From the NCBI GenBank assembly GCA_003427395.1, contig BFEA01000009.1:5442467-5506466 (forward strand): a DNA stretch of 64,000 nt, given 5' to 3'. A program made the position numbers and the translations under genes. The notes beneath the pieces are model-generated. The model saw only the letters and a program-made list of their open reading frames with translations. It had not been told where the DNA came from and made no database searches. The first letter of the stretch is position 1. The number at the start of each line of letters is the position of its first letter. This DNA comes from Chara braunii. Lineage: Eukaryota; Streptophyta; Charophyceae; Charales; Characeae. Below are positions 47,431 to 60,226 of the stretch, piece by piece.

Positions 47431-47699
47431 AAATGATCCCAGAAAATACAAGAATTGAGCTAAGTAAAAAAAAACTATCATAGAAAATGCAGGAATTGAA
47501 ACTAACTCCTATCGCTCTAGCATATGGCGAGCAACTAAAGTAACTACCTATCAAGCTAAAACTCAGACCAAGTAGTAGCCTCACTCAGCCACATGCAGGC
47601 CAAACCACAAGGTAAGTACTCTCACCATCCCAAGTTTATCTGGACAAACAATAGTTCGTAATCTTTCAATATTTTAACTTTTTTTCCCCAGCTTACATA

Positions 47700-48600
47700 A
47701 GGTCAGGTCACCCAAACTTATGGAATGTGCCTAACTTAGCCGAAAAGTATACACAAAACAGAGGGCACAACTACTTCTCTCTTCTTTGGGCATGTGACTA
47801 GACCATTCTAGTCGCCCTGAACTGTTTTAAATATCCAAGTTATATATATCTGTCTTCCTTTTGTCTTCTAAGGCTGCATATGAGTGAACTAACTTAACTT
47901 CAGTCTGCCCCAGTTTACCAATTTTATTCTTAATTATACTCTTTTCAAGTTGTGATAGGCTATAGTCAGACCACCTAAACTTATAAAACAGTCTGATTAG
48001 CTCGTTTCTTAAATAGAATAATAGTAAAGTATAACAAAGTTATAACCTTCGGGTTCCAACATGTGCGAGGCTTTGAGTCAGACCACCTGAACTTACAGAA
48101 CAGTTTGACTCTCTGCCTAATTTGTTTTCTCTCTGATCCAATATGTGTGTGGCATTGGGTTAGATCACATGAACTTACAGAACAATCAGCCCTTTGTCAG
48201 GTTCGTTCTCTTAGAATAAAAGCAGGAAGAGGCTAAGTCACCTAAACTTATAGAACAGCTTAGACCTCCTCGTTCATAACTTAAATAAACAAAAGGAAAC
48301 CCAAAGTAAACAAGGCGACCAAGGCACCTGAACTTACAGAACGCGCTTGGTCCTTGAAAAGTCAATCACATTCAACATTCCCAAATCAGAGCAGTCAGAC
48401 CACCTAAACTTATAGAACAGCCTGATCCTCCATGCAAAAACCACAGCACTGGATCTCCTCAAACATATGGGGACTTCCCAGCCTCCAGAGCAATCAGATC
48501 CCCTAAACTTATAGAAGGGTCTGACGCTCCACTTAAGTCAAAATAAACATAGCACTGGGTCTCCCAAAACTTATGGGGACCTCCCACCCTTGATGATCCA
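47700..48600. repeat. Interspersed CACCTAAACTTATAGAACAG motif array
   Basis: Around ten copies, for example near 47,966, 48,089, 48,165, 48,238, 48,326, 48,399 and 48,493, usually between YAGACC and YCTGA-like ends. Positionally equivalent to the CCTAACTTAAGG array of the element 1 LTR, with a changed core. Confidence 0.6.
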
Positions 48601-51600
48601 GTCAACCATCAGGCAAATCAGTCCGTCATCCTGCCTTCCCAGATGCTATTTCTTTTAACAGTCCGATTTCACACAATCAACAAAGTTGAAACTGAAATTG
48701 AGCAGGCATTTTTTTACTCAGTCTGATTCAGTGTCCTGAAAGTCAAACAAAAGTCAAAGTAAGGCTTCACACCATATACTTAATCAGCTCATAGAGGTGA
48801 TATAGATAGGGGCTATAATCTGGGTTTATAGAGGGGAAGCAATAATAACCTCTCAGTTCCCTGCCTCCAGAACTCCTCCTGAGTCTCGGCAGAGCTCCCG
48901 CAATCGGTGGGCCGACTCCCCACAGAGTCTTGTTGCGGTCCTACGGGTTGCAATCCCGCCTGCCGCCTTCCTCTCAGAAACAATAGACCAGACTTAGAGT
49001 AAGAAGGGCAGAGATAGGAAGATTCAGCTTCTCAGATCCACGAATGGTGCGCTCAGACTCGCGAGAGAGGGCCTTGTTATCTTGATGCGTCTGAGGGCCC
49101 CGCAATGGCAACCAACGTCTGTGCCAGCTTGGTCAACAAGGTCAAAAACCACCTGTAGTCAAGTCTCGGATGATCCTTCCACTCGCAGCAAAAACCACTC
49201 CCTTCTTCAACAACTCAATCACCTCGTCGAGCTTCATGGTATGAAATGCATTGGGGCATTGCTCAATGCACGGGCCGTGGGTAAAAAAAAAAAACACAGT
49301 CTTCTTTGTCTTCGTAGGGAAGCAATATCGTGGTCTAGCTAGCCGCACGGTGTAATTCGCCGGTCTACAGAGAGCTCTGCAGCTTCTGCAGCTCGCACTT
49401 CATCCCTTTGTCCCCCAAGGTGGGCAGCGTACCACCGAGCAAGCGAACCCCCAACCCCTGCAATTCGCCTGCAGCTACTTAGCAAAAAGGTAGGATGGAC
49501 GGCCCACGGGCCAACAAGTAAGACCAATAGTCCTACTCCTTAATTTTGTCTATTCAGCCAGTATGACGGGCCGTGTATTGACCAGCAAAGGCACAGCACA
49601 ACACATAACGGTTGTGCGACAATCATCCCGCAACAGACAACTTAAAACCTTGCTGTAAAACTCAGGCTGGACTCATCGTGACTATATAGTTAGTAAAAAG
49701 GAGAGAAACACAATTGGGAGCCCGCTTAGCACTATCAGGCATACCCACTACTTAGTCTCTTACCCCTGCCTGCAGTTTGGTTTCTTCCCATATACCCCGA
49801 CCGTTAGGATGAGCAACACGTTGCTCAGTCGGTAGGTCTCCAACTCCGTGGTTCACCTCGCTACTTTATTGATATGTTAGGCAACACTTCTGGCCAAAAT
49901 GGCAGATCTGAACTTCCTGTGGCCTGCTTGCTGCGACTTCACTCGTTTGGATGACCCGCATCATATCGGTAAACAGGCAATTTTCAACTTGCTGCCTATC
50001 CTTCGTTAGGTTAAGCAAATTCAAGAATGAATCTTTCGCCAGACCATGATGGTGTACGCCCCTACTCAATGCACAACTCGGGTCGCAAAGGATGGCTGGC
50101 AGCAACCTTGACTACGGACGGGTACAGCGAAACGCAAGCAGCATCTTCTAGGAAGGCCACGACCAATCTCGAACAACCACCTCTGCGGTCTTGACAACCA
50201 CCAAGAAGGAGCACTGCCGCTATAGCAAGCGCCACAGTCCGAACGTATCTGACTCTAAATATGGCCAGATTCAGTCGAGGGCCGGAACGAAAACCAGGCC
50301 ACAGGGATGAAGGTCTGAGTGGGCGAAAGTCATAGCAACGAGTGGGGTGTAAGCTACAAATCGAAAATATAGCGGAGGCGGTCGTTACCGTGGGCATTTG
50401 CTCAATAACTTGTCAGAAGCGCAAAAATGAGGAAAACTCCCGCCAAGTATCGGGAGGGTCGTTTACCAACCGGGTCGTCGGCTACTGCTTCGGCTAATGA
50501 TCTAGCTCCCGCCCCCACTCGTTCTGTAGCCCGCTTGCCTCTGTGGCGGAACGGAGCGTGAGTCCTCCGCTAGGACACGAAGCAGATATGCCCCGGCCAG
50601 GTGAGTGTACTCATTCCAACTTACTTCCGCCTCGTTACTCTCCGGGCCTGTGGAATGAGAATGAATCTTTGGCTTAAGACCCGGGTAGGTTCATCCCCTC
50701 CTATCTCCTAACCTTCCTACTCCTATCCCCAATCCAACCAATCGTATCCCTGTCGCATCAGTCAAAAACCTCGTTTCATGCCTCTACTCGTTCGATCTCG
50801 GAAGAGCACGAGCGAGTTCTTCGATTTTCGATTCCCGCCATCTCCATCCCTTCGACGTCTGTGCGCAGTCCCATACCATGGTAGCACTCCATCGGCTAGT
50901 CAGGAGATCAATTTGCCATTGCCCTCGAGTCCGCCGTATGCGAGAACCCCTACCTAAGATCTCTCCCTGTCCGAATCCGTTGAGGAACGGGCGTGATACG
51001 CACTTTTTCCTCCTCGTTTTCTCCTCCCCCGACACTCTCCGCGCATCATCTCCCCCTACTGACCTTCGCTCTAGTAACCTACCACTAGTTCTGAGCCCGG
51101 ATTTGGGATCGCCACCCTTCGAAACCCTTGTTTATGATTTTATTTCGTTCGATTATGTTAAGAATCGATCGAAATATCACCTTCTCCTTCTTTTCCCATA
51201 GCCCCTTCCTGCCATCTCTCCGTACTAACTTTTCTCTCTAGTCCTTTTTCTACTAATCTCCCCGACAATCTGACCTTAACAATGGACTCGCCTTATAAGA
51301 AAACCCCCATCTATCTCCCCCACTCACCTACATCCGTCAAGTATCGCGTGCGCTCTCCGTTTCCTGCTGCGCCCTGGCTCGCCTTTCCGCCATCTCCACT
51401 CTTTTCCTACCGAACGTACCCGGCACGTTTTCGCGTCCAGGTTCATTCATCCTGTCGGCCTCACCCTCTTCTCCCCGACCCGACATCGCCCAACGCGGTA
51501 GGCCGGCCCAACGACTCCTTTCAACAGAAGACTGCCAGCGGAATCGTCTCCCACACAATTCTAAGCTTTTCGTCCCACGCCCGAGTCCGACAACCCCTTC

Positions 51601-52975
51601 CTGCTGTAGCCCGCCCCATTTTATTCCGGCAGAGTCCTGCACTACCTCGGCCTCTTAGAGACCGGCCCCCGCTCAGACAGTTGGCCGAGGAATCAACAAC
51701 ACGGCCTGCTGCAAGCCTAGGGGTAGGCCTAGGTCCCCTGGTGTTGTTGTTGATGCCCCTCCATGATCCCCCAAGCCGCCCGCACGGTCCTACCTCTCAT
51801 CCTGTCAACTTCGACTGTTCCCGGCGCGGATTCGTGCCAGGTTCATTTCACTACTACAGTCCGCATGTCGCCTCCCACCAGCACAACGGTCAACCCACAT
51901 GCAACAGCAGTGCAGCAGGCTCCTCCCGAGTATTCCCTGGTCCGCTCAGCCTCTCGGTGGACAAGCCCTATCCCGACTTCTCATAGTAAGCCGCGGGGCC
52001 GAGGGCGCGGGTCTGCTATGTACCTGGGCGCGGGCCTAGGTGAAACGGCCCGGCGCAGATCTTTTGCGGTGATAACAAATATTTAAATGAGAACCTATAA
52101 GTCCGAGGTGGACGAGCGTCCCGCGGGCGTATTCATACCCAACAAGCCTTCACGGTCGACCGCGGCTGGCCGATGGTGAACTTGTAGCGGCCCCCGCCAT
52201 TCACGTCTCATAAGAGAATCTTGCCAGCACCCCGATCGTGTCGGAACTCATAGGTCAATCGAAGAAAGAGGCGCGTGCTCGAGGTCCTCGACCGTCGTGA
52301 CGGCCACCCGTTGCCGGTGCCACGCTCGGCTTACAAAAAGTCAAAACATAGAATAAGAAATATAACGACGGCGAACGAGGAAAAGGGACCACTAGTACCG
52401 TTCCGGCGCTTCTAACGACAAAACAAAGGGGGACGGCCCCGCCGGGCCTTCAACCCCGTGCTCCGCCCGCGCCACTCTGATCCCCGCGCCGTCGCCGCTC
52501 GACCTTGATCCCTGAATCTCCTTGATGAGAGTCCGACGCTGTAACCAAATAATACTAGGCTCAAATCTGGGTTTAGCTTTGGCAGACGCCTAAATAAACG
52601 GACATTGCGCGACACGCCAAGCTACCGAAACGCCTTCAGAAGTCACATTGTTTTCGATGCCGTCCTCCATACATACGCACAGGTCCCAAGCAAGCACATC
52701 AATCAGCGATACATAATCTTTTTAATCCCTGTTTAATCAGAGGAGAAATTCCGGTCAGCGATCGGCGACTCGTCAGTCATCAACAAAATAAGAAGATCAC
52801 GCGCGCCTCAAAAATCCGCGCGCCCACACACTCTCTATCCTAATCAACCATCCAGTCAACATAACCTACAGACAGTGCCGCGACTCGCACGGTATACTCA
52901 ACCTTAATCTAAACTTATTTTCTGCCAACTGCAAAAACCAGGGCGGATACCCTTGTAAGGGTATTCGCACCGACA

Positions 52976-53403
52976 GCGCCTTTGCACGATCGAGGAGTGC
53001 ATCTTCTCCTGCGAGACAATCGCGGAGTCAATCTTCTCGGGCGAGGCACTCGCGGAGTCTGTCATCGCGAGCGAGACAACCGCAAAATCCATCCGTGAGA
53101 AATCAAAATTCAATGAACAATAGGGAAGACAGTGAGCCGAATACTCGTGACGAAGAAATGAATGATTCTCATGATGTTCCTGCGCCTGATCTTAATGCAC
53201 TCTCATTGGCACCCGTGGCAACAACCTATGCGGCGGTGGAGAACACAGAGACGATACTTGGGAATGCTAGCACTGTTGAACCGTTCGGCATAGACAGTCG
53301 AGATCCGTGTAAGCATTGTGGTGCTAAATTGTGGCATCACGAAAGAAAATGGACAAAGATGTGTTGCCAAAAAGATACAAAGCGTTGTCCTTTATGGGAA
53401 TGA
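52976..53403 (+). pseudogene. RepHel N-terminal part 2 with zinc finger
   Basis: The frame open at 45,086 resumes here and runs to TGA at 53,401-53,403. It opens with Arg-Ser-rich short repeats (SRSASSPARQSRSQSSRARH) from imperfect 35-36-nt tandem units at about 52,985-53,090, then an acidic linker. It ends with CKHCGAKLWHHERKW and a following CC. That C-x2-C-x-A-x2-W-x2-E pattern marks the start of the conserved region of plant Helitron proteins. A frameshift follows near 53,400 (the following line, GRVKLP, is in another frame). Confidence 0.7.
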
Positions 53404-55790
53404 CCTCGCGGAGACTTCCCTTAGTATGAGATTCTTTCCCTTTGGACGTGTCAAACTTCCCACGGTCGATTCCTTCGAAACAATGCGAGGACAATTAATA
53501 ACAGTTTATCCCTCGCATCCTCGCGGTTGAAGCAACCGAGCGATGATGTTCAAGGATTGCAGGACCAACTTAGAGCTCAAGGTCCAATCTTTCATTGTGT
53601 CGGTGCATTGGCTGTGGGGGAAGAGGAATGTCCTTAGTTTGCGCAACTATACTTGCACAATCCTCAACGATTGGATGACGTGATTGATCAAAGGGTATAT
53701 TTCCTTAACTTACCTGCACGTACACCCGACGCCGAACTTGATTGAGCGAAACGCATATTGAGAAAGTTTCACGAATTGCTACAACGATGTAACAATTGCA
53801 TGAAAGACTTTATGACGGTTGCTGACCTTTCGCCAGAAGCGTTGAACGGGAGGAAGTTGGTCATAAATTCGGATGTCATGCCCCATCAGGAACATGCAAA
53901 GAGTATAACCGTCCTATGGGTTTACACGAGGTGTGTGTTCTGATGGCCAATGAATTCCTTCCTCGTGAGCTGGAGATTCGTTTGCGTGCTCCTCTTCAGG
54001 ACGAGCGGCTGACGGTTGTGGTTTCGGAATGTTCTCTAGCGCACGACTACTTAAGGTTTGTTTTACTTTTCCCGGAGGGAAATGATAGTTGGTCTGTCCG
54101 ACGTGCATCGGAAGCTGGATGGCCGCCAGGACTCAGTGCCAAGGAGTACTATGCATTTCACCTTCACGAGCGCGATGGCGAAAGACCTTGCCTCCTTTAT
54201 GCAGCACGTATCTTCCACGAGTTTTGTTGCATGGCGTACGCTAAAGTTGAATCTCTCCGCTTAAAATGGGTAAGATTCCACCAAAAAGAATAACGCTCGG
54301 AGTATTATTAGGATTTACGAGACGTCTTGCAACAAAATCAACGTGGTGACGGTGTTGGGACAAAAGTGGTTTTACCGTCGATGGAAAGGCCCCGATATAT
54401 GAGTGAAAGATATCACGACAGCATGACAATTGTGAGACGATTCGAAAAACCGGATCTTTTCATTACTATGACGTGCAACACTAACTTGCCGGAGATCAAA
54501 CAAGCCCTATTGTCAGGTCAATGTCCTAACGACAGGCTGGATCTTCTGGCGCGAGTGTTCAAAGGTTATCTTGCACAGCTGATTGATGAGATAAAGAACA
54601 AACAGATCTTTGGTAGGATGAGTGAATTGTTGTATGTGGTGGAGTTTCAAAAAAAGGGTCTACCGCACGCACATATATTGGTTATCCTGCATCCGGATGA
54701 TAAAATTCGGGATCCAGATGCTGTTGACGATGTGGTGTCTGTCGAGATTCCTCCGGAAGGGGAATCGAAAGAAAGGGTAGCCAAGTTCATGTTGCACGAG
54801 ATTTGCGGTGCGGAGAAACACGACGCTTCGTGTACGGAGGACGGAGAATGCACAAAAGAGTTTCCGAAAGACTTCATTTCAACAACAACATTCAAAGATG
54901 AACAAACGTACCCTTCGTAAAGGAGAAGGAAACCAAGTGACGGTGGTTTTACGATTGTTCAAAATGGAGTCGTTTACGACAATCGACGTGTAGTTCCATA
55001 TAACCCGTACTTGCTAATGTGGTTTAATTGCCATTTAAATGCTGAACATTGTGCTAACATCAAGGCGTGTAAGTACGTGTACAAAGGGTGCGATCGTGCT
55101 ATGGTTTGTGAGCAAGATAATAATGCGTCCATCGAAGAGGTGAAATAGTATCATGATATGCGTGTTGTAGGTGAATGTGAAGCATGTTGGCGTCTATTTG
55201 AGTTCGACGTTGCGGAACAATGGCCCCCGGTCGAAAGATTGGCCGTGCATCTCGAAAACATGCAAAAAGTGCAATTCGAACCTGGGACTGAGCATGACGT
55301 TGTTTCACAAGGGCCCCCTAAAACGAAATTGACAACATGGATGAAACATAACTCTTTGAATGAACATGTTCCTAAAGAGGAGCTTCCTCTGTATGTAGAG
55401 ATCGTTAATACTCATGTGTGGAATAACAAACATAAGAAGTGGAACCGAAGAAAGCTTGATCTTTACGGTCGTCCCTTTGAAAATATATCTCAGTTGCATC
55501 ACGTGAGGATCACGGAAGGCGAACGATTCTATCTGCGTGTGTTGCTGAACCATGAACATTCTCGTGGGGTGTGCATTTTTGCTGAAATTCGTACGGTGGA
55601 CGAAGTCGAATACGATTCTTTCCAATCCGTGTGCCTTCGATTAAGGCTTTTACAAACAGGCGATGCAAACGATCAATGCATCGACACAGTCGCGGCGCAT
55701 TACATGGCTGAAGAAGTTCGTAAAACATTCGCTATGGTTCTCGGATTTGGTCCAGTGAACGATCTGGTCCGTTTCTTCAAACGACATTGA
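53404..55790 (+). pseudogene. Helitron Rep (HUH endonuclease) domain
   Basis: Blocks in order: GPIFHCVGALAVGEEECP then FAQLYLH (about 53,580-53,670, with TAG between where other Helitrons have a residue such as Gln or Lys); a run from about 53,916 with LRFVLLFPEGNDSW, FHLHERDGERPCLLYAARIF; then 54,327-54,920 with FEKPDLFITMTCN and VEFQKKGLPHAHILVIL. The HUH histidines are at 54,666-54,674. KYVYKG (55,071-55,088) holds candidate catalytic tyrosines. The C-terminal part (55,158-55,790) has EACWRLFEF and ITEGERFYLRVLLNHEHSRG. Rep nicks and joins single strands in rolling-circle transposition. At least four stops or shifts break it. Confidence 0.85.
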
Positions 55791-57417
55791 GATAAGATGT
55801 GTTACGATTTTCAGTATCGCGCAGACAATGAAATTGTTCCCCCGAACATTTTACAATCGTTAGTGTTATTCCATCTTGATCGTATTTTGCAAGAGTCTGG
55901 GAAAAACATCCGTTAGTTCTGCCTTTATTATCCAACACCCGATGGGCAAACAATTGCTGATAACATATCTAGATATTAGGAGAACAGAACGGTAGCCTCG
56001 ATTCTAAACGACGAGTTGTTGTATGATCCGATTTAAATGCAACGCAGATATCACTCTAATTTTCGATGTTTTCGTCCACGTCAACGATTGTTGGTGGAAA
56101 GAGTCATTCGGGTTGTGCAAGAGAAAAGACCGTTGCGTGGTTTTGTCGATGCACCGGCTGGAACAAGCATTGAAACGATCTTGGCGGGCATCAGGTCGCG
56201 TTCCGCTATTGCATTGGCTGTCTCGTCCAGTGGGATAACGACAACTCTTTTGACGGAGGTCGAACGTTTCACTCACGATCTCGCGCACCTTCAAAACCTG
56301 ATAACACGCGTTCCTTCTTGATTTCGAAACAAAGTAATCTTGCAGAGCTTATCAGCCGTGCCGACTTGATTGTTTGGGATGAGGCTCCGATGAGTAACAA
56401 GTTTCACTTGGAAACTCTTGATATTACGCTTCGGGACCTCTGTAACAGTGACGAGCCGTTTGGTGGAAAAGTTTTACTTCTTTCTGGGATCTTAGACAGG
56501 TTTTCCCGTTGTGAAACACGGATCACGAGTGAAACAAATTGATGCGTCCATGAAAATGTCTCCTTTGTGGAAACCTTTTGAGGTTGATCAACTCACCGAA
56601 AATATGCGAATCTTAAGTTTTGGCAATGATAAAATGGCACGAATGTATGACCACTTTTTGATGCGCATTGGGAATGATGATCATCCTCGTGTTGTTTCTA
56701 ATGAACCTGCTGCGGTCAGATTGCCACGCGAGATTTGTACGGATAAACCGATTGATGAGTTAATTTCATGGACGTTTGATGATGTGTCCAACCATATGGG
56801 GGATGCTGATTATTTCTTGCCTCGGTTAATTTTATGCCCTACAAATGACAATGTCGCTTGTGTTAACAACCGTGTTCTTGACGATTTTTCTGGGGAGGTG
56901 CGTGACTTTTTTAGTGTTGATTATCCTGATTCGGATGATATCGGGCTCAGTATTGAGCGCGAGTTTTTAAACTTTCTCGACGAATCTGGCCTTCCACCTC
57001 ACAAGTTGCGCTTAAAAATTGGTGCACCTGTGATACTTTTGCGAAATTTGTCACCAAAGCAAGGACTTTGCAACGATACAAGGCTGATTCTGAAGAAGAT
57101 CGTTAATGATGATTTGTTGGAAGTGACAATAATGCACACGGGTAAGGCAACACTGATCCCCAAGATTGATTTGACAAGCGATGGTGAGACCACGGGGTTC
57201 AAATGGTTTAGGAGGCAATTTTCAGTCTGTCTTGCTTTTGCTGTCACGATTAACAAGTCGCAAGGACAAACTGTATCGTGTGCACAAACCAATTTTTGCG
57301 CATGGCCAACTGTATGTTGCTTTGTCGCGTGTTGGTCATCCCAACAACATCCGTGTTGAATTGCCTGATAATATTTTTTTTACGAAGAATATTGTATATC
57401 ATGAACTTTTAGGTTGA
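55791..57417 (+). pseudogene. Helitron PIF1-type helicase domain
   Basis: Follows Rep. The Walker A region reads FVDAPAGTSIET at 56,142-56,177, where Helitron helicases have DGPGGTGKT, so the lysine is gone. Other motifs are good: AVSSSGIT, LIVWDEAPM (Walker B, near 56,367), FGGKVLLLSGI, LTENMR, GAPVILLRNL, INKSQGQT and, after a shift near 57,290, FAHGQLYVALSRV. The stop is at 57,415-57,417. The helicase would unwind DNA during transposition. At least three frame changes exist. A pyrimidine tract with TTTGCAG at 57,466-57,483 may be a splice acceptor for the next exon. Confidence 0.85.
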
Positions 57418-57483
57418 GTCATTTTTTTTCTTTTCGTCGAGCCTTAGCATTCCAAATAATTTCGTCCACTTTTTTTTTTGCAG

Positions 57484-58268
57484 GCGACTCCCGAATGCCG
57501 CATAAGTACAACACTCGTGCTAAAAGGAAAGCAATGACAATCGGCAATACCATTTAATATGATACGAATGTTGCATCAAAAGTTGGAACCGATTATTCGG
57601 AGAGGTCGAAAAAGAGTGGAAATGATGAGAGGTCAGTGAATCTTGGAAGTGAACATGCTCGAGGCGATCATGCTCCTCTTGGTGAAGTTGAACATCGATG
57701 TTCAAGAGGGAATACCCTTGAGGATGCTGATAATATGTTTGTGGAGGAGGGTGGTGACGGTTGTCGTGCTGATGGGGATGGTTCACGCAGAGGTCTGTCG
57801 GGTGGGTCTAATAACCTTACATTTTCCGGTGACCAGAATTATGACAGTACAGGTGATTCGAAAGAAGAGTACATTAATTCTACATTCAGGAGAAAAAAGA
57901 GACGTGGTAGGAAATCTAATCTTTTGGATTCGCCCGAATTGCTTGAGCCCACATTCGCTAATAATCAGGCGGGACGATAACCTGTTGTTGTTGAAACCGG
58001 AACTCAGGTTTTGAGAGCGCTGAATGCGCTTCCTCCCGATGCGCTTGGATCTCTTCCGTTGTGTCGACAGGTCGGTGGACTTGGACGTGCTCGTGATTCA
58101 TGTTTGCAATCTCAACGCAGTAGACACGAAAAAAATGTTTGCACCACATCGCAACCACAAGATCGTTTGGGGGTTATTGTTGTGTCGCATAATGAAAATG
58201 CACGCAGTGACGCAGAATCCGCACTCCGAATCCGCGCGCTTATATTGGTAGATGGTTTGACGATGTGA
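57484..58268 (+). pseudogene. Unknown ORF downstream of the Helitron helicase
   Basis: Starts directly after a T-run and TTTGCAG. The frame begins near MPHKYNTRAKRKAM (57,494), with a TAA near 57,556. It is Gly/Asp/Ser rich in the middle, has a basic FRRKKRRGRKSNLLDSPELL segment (57,885-57,950), a TAA at 57,978-57,980, and continues in frame to TGA at 58,266-58,268. No domain recognised. It could be a C-terminal extension of RepHel joined by splicing, or captured host sequence. Confidence 0.4.
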
Positions 58269-58285
58269 AGAAGGTTGACATCCAA

Positions 58286-59125
58286 AATGTTTTGACTGAG
58301 ATGCTTTTTGAAATGTTCGTCAAAAGTGTCACAGTCGTAAAAGACGGACTAATATGAGAAAACTTCCTCGAGTGGAAAAGAAACAAACTCACTGATATGC
58401 GGCTGGAACGAAAATCCCCTCTTCCTTCAGACCCGTTGAATGTTTCGGATTTGGAGACTTCTTCCATGTTGAATTCACTTTTGACCGATGAGTATGTTGC
58501 TCTCTCTAATGAGGAGATTACTAGGACGACATTTGATTTGCCACATTATCTGACAGGAGGGACGATTCCCCAACCCTTTCACAGATATGCACAGATACAA
58601 CAACTTCTGAAAAAGATTCCTCCTGTGGTTGCTTCTTCCGCTCCTCATTCCGCTCCGGTCCGTAGACTCCCCCTCCAAGCAACATCTCCTCCAAATTTTC
58701 AACATCTTGCAGATTATGCTTCACCCTCCAATATGCCAACGTCGATTGTTACTAATTCTATTGTTGTTTCTGCTTCGCCGACTGCTATGGCTACCCCGTC
58801 TCCTGTCAGTTGTGTTGTGCACGCTCTTACGCCATCAAGAGACCATTTGCATGTCCATACAGCCTGATGATACAGGACCATTGGAACAACCAAGTTCTTC
58901 TAATTTTAACATCACCATTTACGACTCTCTTGAATCTGTTGGTCTAAAAAAAACATTTGCACACCTGTCCTATCTCGACAAGGTCGATTCGAAACTTTTG
59001 AGGAGTATCGTTGTAAAGTGTTGCAACAAGTTTCTGTTCGTGAGGTACTGCAAGAGGATCGTAGTGAAGGAAGTTGATCGGTCTTATAAGAGAGATAGGA
59101 AGAGAGAGATGTTGATTGGGCTGTC
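58286..59125 (+). pseudogene. Unknown ORF(s) near the Helitron 3' end
   Basis: 58,397-58,867 encodes 156 residues (MRLERKSPLPSDPLNVSDLE, later Ser/Pro/Ala-rich with LPHYLTGGTIPQPFHRYAQI). A second frame continues at about 58,858-59,125 (YDSLESVGLKKTFAHLSYLD), Lys/Leu rich. Upstream, 58,290-58,360 reads FEMFVKSVTVVKDGLI before a stop. The pieces may be exons of one protein. No family recognised. A 24-nt unit AGAGAGATAGGAAGAGAGAG occurs at about 59,088 and 59,199. Confidence 0.35.
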
Positions 59126-59269
59126 GTCCAGGCGTTGCCTTAATGGCAGATTTTTTTATGGTCAGCTTCGGTTTCGGTTAAGTAATTGCCCTTACAAGAG
59201 AGATAGGAAGAGAGAGGTAAATAAATGGGGGGCTGGAGAGAGAGAGATAGAGATAGAGAGAGAGAGATA

Positions 59270-59369
59270 GAGATAAAGAGAGAGAGAGAGAGAGCAACAA
59301 AAGAGCGAAGAATAAAGAAAGACCAACACTAGTATAAAAAGAGAAGAAGTCAAAATTATTTTCGTATCT

Positions 59370-59427
<58 letters not shown>

Positions 59428-59709
59428 AAGAGAAAGAGAGAGAGATAAGAAAATAATTTTGAGGGGTAACTTCAGCGCACTCACGAAAACAGTTTGTAAT
59501 TGCAATTCAGGCAATCCCGCGAATACAACACACCCCCGGGTGACCCCACCGGACCCTAAAAGTAGGTCATATACATTCAGCATTACCGGCCCTTTTGCCT
59601 CAAGTGCAATTACAAACTCAAACCCTGACTGCGCCGTAGTTTTCTCTAATTTTGACTTCTTCTCTTTGTATACTAGTGTTGGTCTTTCTTTATTCTTCGC
59701 TCTTTTATT

Positions 59710-59760
<51 letters not shown>
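59270..59760. repeat. Long imperfect palindrome with (GA)n/(CT)n arms
   Basis: GAAGAATAAAGAAAGACCAA, then CACTAGTATA-AAAGAGAAGAAGTC (59,309-59,352) is inverted at 59,648-59,698, extended outward by (GA)n and (CT)n. Inside, CAGTTTGTAATTGCAATTCA (59,489-59,508) is inverted near 59,609-59,635. The centre is about 59,520-59,590. It could be a foldback element within the Helitron. (CT)n at 59,713-59,760 and (AT)n at 59,761-59,787 follow. Confidence 0.65.
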
Positions 59761-59787
<27 letters not shown>

Positions 59788-59788
<1 letters not shown>

Positions 59789-60226
59789 GTCTCTATATTT
59801 TCCTTTCTTTCTATCTGTCTTTGTGTATCTCTGTCTCTCCTCGCCCTTTCTCCTACTTTTTTTTTTAATGATTTTTTAGCCTACCAGACAGGCGGCCCGG
59901 TTCCCGGGTGGCCAGCCGGTGGAAGGAGCAGGAAAGGTCCCAGCAAAAAAAAAAAAAAAAAAAAAAACCAAATCCAAAAACTCCAAAACAAAACTATTTT
60001 ATGCAGAAAAATAAACTGAACAACTTTTGCCCTAGGGTTACATCGAAATCCTTCATCAAATTTAAATAATTTTTTTTTTTTTAATCGTCAGTAGACTTCA
60101 TAGCCAATTTTGGTCAATTATTTATTACCCTGTGATTCAATTCTTTTTTTTTTTTTAAGTCTGTTTGAGTTTATGCAAGTGGTCTATGTCATGTTCTCTA
60201 CAACATTTTTCATTTTTGCGGGCATA
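59788..60226. other. Helitron 3' non-coding region
   Basis: A-run of about 23 at 59,945-59,967, T-runs at 60,069-60,082 and 60,144-60,157; no supported frame. Confidence 0.5.

Larger units (their letters stand above)
45087..52975 (-). repeat. Solo LTR of the element 1 family, 7.9 kb
   Basis: Begins TATCGAGCGCATCGGTCC (element 1 LTR: TGTCGAGCGCATCGGTCC) and ends CACCGACA. The order of shared blocks follows the whole 9.2-kb LTR of element 1, and no gag or pol lies inside. It has a CA microsatellite at about 45,568-45,591, about five 120-bp units at 46,860-47,430 and an array of CACCTGAACTTACAGAACAG motifs at 47,700-48,600. It is flanked by a GCGC duplication. A solo LTR normally arises by recombination between the two LTRs of a full element. 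The second base is A instead of G in the tip. Confidence 0.8.

Noticed and set aside
51282-51986. 234-codon Pro/Ser/Arg-rich frame in the solo LTR
   Set aside because: Composition of a C-rich region; no counterpart frame in the other LTRs.
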